Positions 1 to 64,000 of a stretch of 64,000 nucleotides of DNA are shown one piece after another. Below the pieces are notes generated by a model, which had not been told where the DNA came from, ran no database searches, and was given only the letters and a program-made list of their open reading frames with translations. The translations under genes were made by a program, and so were the position numbers. The stretch is taken from positions 14,914,112 to 14,978,111 of the forward strand of contig OY744615.1 of assembly GCA_963556255.1 (NCBI GenBank). The letters run 5' to 3'. The stretch's first letter is position 1. Every line of letters starts with the position of its first letter. The DNA is from Allolobophora icterica (Eukaryota > Annelida > Clitellata > Crassiclitellata > Lumbricidae).

Positions 1-364
1 TTCCCAGTCATGCCTCTCGTTCCTCGTCCTCAGTGCAACGTGACCCGGGAACTCTGAACACATTAACTATCAACTTCGAACAGCAGTCTGTTGCATGGGC
101 CCCACATGCAATCAAAAGCCCACCACTTACGACTTTCCTATACTGAGCATTGCTTGCTAAGTGGTTGGTTTCTCTTAAACTGGTGCTATATAAATCTATA
201 ATTATATTTACAGTTGTAAAACAGTTCCTAAGAATTGCCTTATTTAATTACATGCTGTCAGTTACACAAGAAACAACCCCAGACACAGAATGGAAAGCCA
301 ACAGTGTTGCAGAGCTCAACCATCATGCCACTCTTTTCATTCAACAAGTAAAGTAAAGAATAAC

Positions 365-502
365 CTCTAAATGACGCTGTCTCGTCTGCTCTTTGACCTG
401 AGTGCGCTTTAAAACCATTTCCACCACATCATCTGACTGTTGAAGGAGTCGCCACTCCTCCTCTGTCCGGCTTGCTTCAGCCTTCTTCAGAATGGCAGAC
501 AC
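365..502 (-). CDS. Possible internal exon of an unrecognised minus-strand gene
   Basis: On the minus strand an AG at 504-503 is followed by 46 open codons (VSAILKKAEASRTEEEWRLL... to HLE) and a GAG/GTTATT donor at 365/364. A CAG/GTCAAA donor inside it is an alternative end. The peptide is highly charged and looks helical. It is too regular for intronic noise, but I do not recognise the family. It may belong to the gene whose first exon is at 4407-4515. The phases do not join directly (phase 1 against phase 0), so at least one exon between them would be missing from this annotation. Confidence 0.35.
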
Positions 503-744
503 CTTGTCACAAAATGTTAATAGACACATTTAAACAAACAACTTAAATGCTTACATTTAAACGCACAACTATAACCAGTCAACTACTGCACGTTTCAAAG
601 TCTGCAAATGAGTTCTGCACAGCAGTTCTGGGTTGGTTAACCGATACAAACCGATATGATGATAATCAGAAAACTTAAACCAATACTGACACAACGCAAA
701 AAGTCAGTATACGCAGAATTTAAAAATATCCAAATATTAATTTT

Positions 745-1392
745 GGTAAACGTACGTTTTAGCATAATTAATTATTGGACGAAATGTCCACGTTCGCTTT
801 AGCGTAATTAATTATTGGAAGCTGTATTAGCGATGAAAATACAAATCTAACTGGAAGCTGGATTAGCGATGAAAATATAAGTCAAACTGGAAGCTGGATT
901 AGCGATGAAAATGGAGATCAAACGAGAAGCTGGATGTGCAAAGAAGGTAATCCTCCACGTTACGTGTGTTCATTATATGTACACTCTTATAGTGGATAGT
1001 TGCCAGCAATTGTGATGACTGATGAAAATATAACTTAAAATAGAAGTTGGATGATTGATGAAAATAGTATTGAAACTAGAAGCTGGATAAATGATGAAAA
1101 TATTACATAATAAACGGAAACTAGGAGTTGGAATTGCGATGAAACTGTATCGTTTAACGCCGATAATTATCATTGCCGTGGATGAGCGATGAAAACATTT
1201 CATAGTAAAACTTGAAATAGAAGCTGGATTTGCGATGAAAATGAGCTAAAAGTGGAAGCTGGATGGATGAACGATTAAAATGTGTAATATTAAACTGAAC
1301 TAGAAGCTGGAACGTGGATTAAATAATTATTTACGCTATTCATTTTTCCGAAATCCTGCCAATAATTAATTACGCTAAAGCGTACGTTTACC
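745..1392. mobile_element. MITE with 34-bp TIRs and an internal satellite
   Basis: The left arm 745-778 (GGTAAACGTACGTTTTAGCA...) is matched in inverse orientation by 1359-1392 with only two differences. A second partial copy of the arm lies at about 794-818. The interior is a degenerate tandem array of a roughly 33-bp unit (AACTGGAAGCTGGATTAGCG followed by ATGAAAATA). No coding potential is seen. The layout is that of a satellite-bearing non-autonomous element. No convincing target-site duplication was found. Confidence 0.6.
820..1310 (+). repeat. About 33-bp minisatellite inside the MITE
   Basis: Around ten degenerate units built on GGAAGCTGGATTAGCGATGA are separated by variable AT-rich spacers. 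The same unit recurs in reverse orientation at about 6785-6925, so it is a dispersed satellite family and not a private array. Confidence 0.65.
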
Positions 1393-2867
1393 TTAATTTT
1401 TCCCACATATATTGCCTTATATTCACCGACATTACTACTGGATTTCGCAGGGACCCGTTACTAAAGACATGCAATAGTAACGTCTAGTCTCTACCCAGAC
1501 TACATGATGCACATCTAATTAACAGAAGTTGTGCTTCGTGCACTTGGAACATAAGACATCAATGTATTCCAGTGTTGTGCCACCAACCAATTAAAATTTA
1601 TAATTATGGTCTAAGTCGCTACGCGGTTTGAAAAAATTATTACAGCGCCTCGTCAATGTGGGTTTGACTAATAACACTAAACAACATGGAGGACCTGTCG
1701 GTTTAAATAACTGCATTCATTTGTAAAAAGCTAATAAGAATTAAACCTTTTGTAACTTGCCTTTTTAACGTGAGCTTTTGTCTCTTCTTTAATGAATATT
1801 CGATCGATGTGTGCATTTTTCTTCACAATTCGAGATGACTTCCAGTTTGTGCTCGCCATTTCTGTTGTCGTTTCCGGCTTGGCAAAACATGGACCAATAT
1901 CTCGCCTCCATTATGATGATGATGACGACGACGACGTCAATGATCTTCTAGAGCGCCCCCGTTTTTCCGTGAAAATGCTCAAGGCGTCAGTCGGTGCATG
2001 GGCGATCGACATACAATGCAACTGTAATATTATTTGATGATGTCTTCTTTATGCAAAGTTCAGAAGTGCACATTTGAAACCGAAAAAGCATTATCTGAAC
2101 CATAACTAGACTGGAAGATGTAAGTTTTCAGTTTAAAGCGAAAGGCAGCCTCATCGTACGAAACCTGCGAATACGAGAAGATATAGAATCGAGGTAGAGA
2201 GTTCCAAATGAAAGGAACAAAATGCAGCATCTGTGAATGAACGCCGGCGTAAAGACAAGACGTGTAGGCCTACTACGCTTATACATAGTTTCCACCCTGC
2301 AGCATGCCAACGTGTAGGGCCTAGCCCACATGGGATCAACAAATTTCATATTCCCATGTGGGACACAGCCATTATAGTGCATGCGTACCAATGTAAATTT
2401 AGCAGTGCAGCAGCTGATGCTGATCTAAGACATGGTGTATTATAACTACGGGGGTAAATACTAAATAGGATGCATATTACATGCGTGACGTGCTGTGTAA
2501 ATGAAGAGTGCGCCATGCAACTGGAAGCGGATTCTCACATAACAGCATACAAGGACGCAGCCTATAAAGATCTACGATGAGCTCGAAACAGACTTTTCTG
2601 CAATTCATGAGTATTTCGTTATGTTTTTAATCATTTTTACTACAATTTCGACTTACAGTATAGTATCTATATTCAACTGAGAACATTTAATAAATAAAAA
2701 GCAGGCCTATTAGCATATTGTTGTTGACGACCACCAGATAGGCTAGGCCTATATTTACAACTTCCTTTAGAGTCTATGGACTCAGTTAAAGCTTCGATCG
2801 GTGTCTCTGGGACTACGCGTCTGAAACGGCTATTTTGTTTTACCTTTTCAGTCGGTCTCAGCGAGTG
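1393..2867. other. Intergenic sequence without recognised features
   Basis: Only a short GAT/GAC trinucleotide run at about 1912-1937 stands out. Open frames here are short and unlike any family I know. Confidence 0.5.
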
Positions 2868-2875
2868 ATTAATAT

Positions 2876-3163
2876 CTCGGGCGTCCGGAGGGGGAAAGGG
2901 GCATTTGGCCCCCTGGATTTTCCAAAGATTAAAAAATAAAATCTTTTAATTATTATGATTATTACAATAGTCCCAACACGATTTTGAGTGCAAAAACACT
3001 TAATTATTTCGGTAAGTCCTTGACCATTATTTATTTTTAAAGTTGTCATGTGTTATAATTCTGTGTTCATTCTATATGCAAAAACGTCACTGCGCACCCC
3101 TAACCCTACAAAACTTTTGCCCCCTTACAAAATTCCCCCCAATAATTCCTGCGGACGCCCATG
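2876..3163. mobile_element. hAT-type MITE
   Basis: The termini are CTCGGGCGTCCGGAGGGGG on the left and, read inverted, CATGGGCGTCCGCAGGAATT on the right. The element is flanked by a perfect 8-bp duplication ATTAATAT (2868-2875 and 3164-3171), which fits the nTnnnnAn pattern of hAT insertions. It is 288 bp long and has no coding capacity. Confidence 0.75.
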
Positions 3164-3709
3164 ATTAATATTATTGGAAAGGGCCTACTGATTCCAATCT
3201 GATCCTTCTCACTGCCGTATACTGTTGTACGTCCCACGTAGGCCTACACTGATATCTTTTCTCGGCCTCATATAATTTCCAATCTTCAATTTGCCATGCA
3301 TTCAGCCGCGTAGCCAATCAGTTTGGAGTGCAGGACGCCGATGATACTCAGTTTTATATTCCTCTGTCACCCATGGAACAGCCTGGCCTAACTGCCAACA
3401 TTTTCGTGCATGGACAGCAGTTGGAACCCATATATAGGCTCTAAACGGGTCCAATATGCACTGGCGGCGATCTTGTTTGACAGGTTGGGGTACACTTTAG
3501 AACTGATCTGGTCAAAAAGAGTTTTGAACTGGTCTGGTCAAAAAAGAGGTCAAAATTTGTTCACCTTTTCGTGTTTCTTACAAATTGTGGGGGGGGGTGT
3601 ATGGTGTGTCGCCCCCACTCTTAAAGGTGGGGGTCTTGTCCCCCTCGACCCTCCGGGATCGCCGCCCATGCCAATATGGGATTATCGACTTTATAATACT
3701 AGACGGCAT

Positions 3710-3840
3710 TGAGAGAGGGAGAGGGATGGAAGGATGGAGTCAGGGAGAGGTAGGCATGGAGGGATGGAGGAAGGGAGGGAGGGCGTGAGTGAAGGAGGAA
3801 GGGAGGGACAGAGTTAGGGCGGGAGGGAGAGAGGCAGAGA
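3710..3840. repeat. Purine-rich GGGA/GGAT simple repeat
   Basis: The plus strand is a nearly uninterrupted run of A and G built from GGGAGGGATGGA-like units. It is followed directly by pyrimidine-rich sequence. Confidence 0.6.
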
Positions 3841-3870
3841 CAGACTTACTACCCGCTGTTTGTCTTTCTA

Positions 3871-4130
3871 TCAATCCGTCTGTCTGTCTATCTGACTGTC
3901 CGTCCGACTGTCTGGCTGTGCGTGTGTACGTCTATCTACAGAATGTTCTTTGGCCGGATTAATTTTGGGCGCCCTCGTCATATTGCGTCGGGCTTCGGCT
4001 GATATCCATCTGTCTGTCTATCTGACCGTCCGTCCGTCTGTCTCTCTGGCTGTGCGTTCGTACGTCTATCTGCCGAGTGCCCAGTGTTGCTCGGTCGGGC
4101 CAATTGGGGCGCCTGCGTGATAATGCCGGC
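3871..4130. repeat. Tandem duplication of a 130-bp unit
   Basis: The block beginning TGTCTGTCTATCTGACTGTC at 3881 recurs at 4011 as TGTCTGTCTATCTGACCGTC. The similarity continues through GGCTGTGCG, CGTCTATCTNC and the GGCGCC...CGT region. Two diverged copies at a 130-bp offset contain (TCTG)n-type simple sequence. Confidence 0.6.
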
Positions 4131-4406
4131 CTTAGGCAGGTCAGCCTGTCAGGCACATTCCATACATTCGACTGCAGCCACGAAGGGACGGCGCCGCTAC
4201 ATTTCACAATTTCCGGAGCGTTTATCGGCACACAGATCTGGCAAACTATATAAGACATGGGTTCCATATGTGAGCAATTTAAACCCCTTAAACCTGCTCG
4301 TTCACTATAATCAGTTGCAGCCTATAAAATTCAGAATAAAATGTAAAGTGGCTTGTCAAAACTTTCATTAATTTTTTACAACAATTAAGCACTCGATCAT
4401 ACCTAC

Positions 4407-4515
4407 CTTCAGCCCGTATAGTATCGTACATATCCGCCATGCGTTCTTCGGATAGCCTAGGGGTATTTTGGCTGAGCCTCGATGTAGCCTTGTCATAGGC
4501 TCTCGTGCATTCCAT
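4407..4515 (-). CDS. Probable first coding exon of a divergent gene
   Basis: Reading leftwards, an ATG at 4515 opens 36 codons (MECTRAYDKATSRLSQNTPR..., ending ...YDTIRAE plus one base). A strong donor, GAAG/GTAGGTATG, follows at 4406. The peptide is hydrophilic and predicted helical, and I do not recognise its family. The gene would run left towards or past the window edge, with 365-502 a possible downstream exon. Its ATG and that of the kinase (5538) are 1.0 kb apart, so the two probably share a bidirectional promoter region. The call rests on the ATG, the good donor and protein-like composition only. Confidence 0.45.
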
Positions 4516-4934
4516 GTTGATGTCCCAAGGAATGAAATAGCTATAGCTTCCTACTGAATTACAGTCTATGCTCGAACTCTTTCTCTTCCTGTGCGAAAAG
4601 TGTGAAAACTTGAAAACTCATTGTTTCTCATTGGCTTTCAAACATTCTGGATATCTATAGCCTAACGGGAATTCATTTGGCGACTGACAATATGCATCAC
4701 GCGCGAGTCGTATATTTTTTAATGCATTTCTGTGTGACCTAGTTAATATACCTAGTGCGAGCCAAAAGTTACTTGTAATAGGCGCCTAGTAGGCTTAATT
4801 GCTACTACCACCATCGCCGTCGCCGCCGCCATCACCACCACCATTTTAAGTCCCGAGGGAATATAATCATTATAATGTACCTCGGGCATAAAAAATTATG
4901 ATAGTAATAATGATGATAATAATGATGATGATAG

Positions 4935-5061
<127 letters not shown>

Positions 5062-5164
5062 ATATGTGCAGCAATATATGCAAAATCCTGCAGTTATAAA
5101 GTGGCGCCTTCGCTTTCGAGATTACGATTACGATCATATATTGAGGCGCCACAGAAAGATTTAG

Positions 5165-5172
5165 TGACGTCA
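5165..5172. promoter_or_regulatory. Full palindromic CRE (TGACGTCA)
   Basis: This is a perfect 8-bp CREB/ATF consensus site within TGACGTCACGTAACGTGG, 365 bp upstream of the kinase ATG and about 650 bp from the divergent ATG. Such sites are typical of promoters near transcription starts. Its use here is inferred from sequence and position. Confidence 0.45.
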
Positions 5173-5537
5173 CGTAACGTGGTCTATCTAAAGAGATATA
5201 ATCATGGTAGTGCTTCCCTCTGTGTACATAAGGGATAAAAAGTGATTAAAACAATTGTAGACAATGGCGTTAATCTGAAATATTTTCGAATACAGTAAAG
5301 ACACGATGATTTTTAAGCATGTAAACGCCATAGAGAAGTTAAACACGCGATTAAAGTACCATCTGATATGTTTGAAAACCGAGCGGACATCTTTGCTGTC
5401 TTTATAGTTCAAGCCTCTGTAGTGTGTAATTATTGTTCTAGGTTTTTGTGAATAGAAGTGAATCACGGCGGCACAGTTTTTGTGCACAGCACAACCATTT
5501 TACTGTTTTTCTTTAATGTTCCTCAGTCTGCGAGGAT

Positions 5538-62455
<56,918 letters not shown>

Positions 62456-62684
62456 GTTAATTAGTATTCAGATTAATCAAACAGTCAGACCGATTGTATC
62501 GTAGGCTTTAAAATTGATTGATACACCTTTTGAAAGTACTTCATGTGGTGAGTTCTCAGGAGTGACAACCCCAAAAAAATAGACTGACGAACAGATGGAC
62601 AGTGTACCGATAGACAAAAAAGAGTGAGACAAACAAACAAACAACGATCGGTTATCCTTAAATTATGATTACAGACTTCATACT

Positions 62685-62985
62685 GATTACAGAATGGACT
62701 TTTGATTAGTATGCTGGACTGTCGACCGAGAGGTTGAGAATTCAAAGTCCTGCCAGGACAGAAATTTGTTTCGAGATTTGTGCTCCACCTGCACCCCACA
62801 GCCAACGCAACTAAAACAAGGATACTGACCATGCACTGTGGGTGGGAAGATTGGACAGAGAGGGAGAGGACTGGCTACCAAAGAAAATTTAATTGCTTCC
62901 CCTTCAAACCCATGTCTGCCTCTCAAGCTAGCTTAAAGGACTTCTTTTCCTTCTCTTGTTACGAGAGCAGATCTAAACTGAAGAG
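62685..62985 (+). mobile_element. Probable tRNA-derived SINE
   Basis: TAGTATGCTGGACTGTCGAC (A-box region) and GGTTGAGAATTCAAAGTCCT (B-box-like) lead into a body from 62820 that is shared with 22300-22470. Confidence 0.5.
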
Positions 62986-63005
62986 GTTCCTAGATGTGTT
63001 TTAAT

Positions 63006-63338
63006 CAGTGCCGGCCTTAGGATATATCAGGCCCCGTGCAGAGTATTCTGTACGAGCCCCACATGATACAAGTCAAATTGTTTTTCACTGCTAATCATTT
63101 TATTTTAGTAGATTGCTAACAAGTACGCTACAAGTCAAATTTAACTATACATGAGAATTCTGGTGTATAGAGGAAGTTGACTTTTATTTTATTGACAAAA
63201 GAGAAGATTTTATCGAAACCATAATATTATTATTAGGGTGTCTTGTTCATTTCAATTTTCTGTGACTTACCAGGCAGGCCCCCTAAATTGCGGACCCTGT
63301 GCGACCGAACGGTTCGCACGCCCCTAAGGCCGGCACTG
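63006..63338. mobile_element. hAT-type MITE
   Basis: It has perfect 16-bp terminal inverted repeats, CAGTGCCGGCCTTAGG. The perfect 8-bp duplication GTTTTAAT (62998-63005, 63339-63346) fits the nTnnnnAn preference. It is 333 bp, non-coding, and probably the youngest such element in the window. Confidence 0.9.
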
Positions 63339-63346
63339 GTTTTAAT

Positions 63347-64000
63347 AAGGTAACGGTCGTGTTGGAGCTGGTCAAGAGAAAAATTGAATGCATATAATTT
63401 TTTCCTGGAATATAATTTTACCTTTCAATAAGACAATGAGGCACATAAAGGACAAACTCAATACATTAGGCATTAAATTACCATGGAGTTGTAGCTTCGA
63501 GATACCCTTGGGTTGGAAACCCAATTACTGTATTTGCAAAATCACCTATATAATTCTTAGATACACTGTTAAATTCTATTCAAATTAAACTTGTTGCATT
63601 TTTTAAATCACAGAGTTTGCAACACTTAAGGTTCTATAGCATCTCAGTTTTATTTGTTTTGTGTTTTTTTGGACTTTGATGACATTGATTAAAGTAGGTA
63701 GCACTACTTTGAACAGTAATACCAGTAATACTAAACTGGGCAGTAATCAAATTGGTCTTCCTCTGCTGGCAGAGTTTTGATAGGTTTAAGTTTTATTCAT
63801 TCTTTCAGCACCGCAGATTACATACCAAGATAGTTTGAAACGTTTTAGGAGTTCATATAATTATAAGTTAATTCATAGTTGCCCCATCAATAAGTTGTAT
63901 CCCTAGAAGTTTCTGCAAGAACCAGTCCAAAAAATACGGTAGGTGATTGCAGGTCTGGGGGAGTGTTGGCCGTAAACGTTGGAACTGATGTCTGCTATCT
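63347..64000. other. Intron 17, no recognised exon
   Basis: No CNH-domain exon or repeat was found. The gene is expected to continue beyond the right edge. Confidence 0.5.

Overview
The window is nuclear DNA from a multicellular animal, most likely a marine invertebrate. Genes are split by GT-AG introns, most of the sequence is intron, and it is dense in LINEs, tRNA-derived SINEs, hAT-type and TTAA-type DNA elements, trinucleotide microsatellites and minisatellites. The species cannot be fixed from the sequence alone.

The backbone is one plus-strand gene for a germinal-centre kinase of the Misshapen/MAP4K4/TNIK/MINK1 group. Seventeen coding exons can be placed between 5538 and 62455, and their splice phases all agree. 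They encode about 857 residues: a complete Ste20-type kinase domain, an acidic segment, a long Gln/His/Pro-rich linker and two SH3-ligand-like PxxP segments. The C-terminal CNH (citron homology) domain expected for this family is not in the window and should lie to the right. Intron 3 alone (12955-43889) is about 31 kb and holds most of the mobile DNA. Intron 4 uses a GC donor.

To the left, 1-5500 holds at least one and perhaps two exons of an unrecognised minus-strand gene arranged head to head with the kinase. A perfect CRE palindrome lies between the two start codons.

The mobile DNA can often be bounded exactly by terminal inverted repeats (TIRs) and target-site duplications (TSDs). There are hAT-type elements at 2876-3163, 7743-8081, 20291-21213, 26551-26890 and 63006-63338. 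A TTAA-flanked piggyBac-like shell (20139-21624) carries a TATG microsatellite, which in turn carries one of the hAT elements. The most interesting locus is 29.6-33.2 kb: an old minus-strand LINE is split by a DNA transposon with TAGGG termini and an 8-bp TSD, and that transposon is split by a younger LINE. The transposon carries a broken gene resembling an uncharacterised metazoan protein family, which links that family to a mobile element.

Other structure includes a 41-bp intronic minisatellite with a 215-bp higher-order unit, a MITE with an internal satellite, two strong hairpins, and LINE 3' ends that share a covarying stem-loop but end in different simple repeats.
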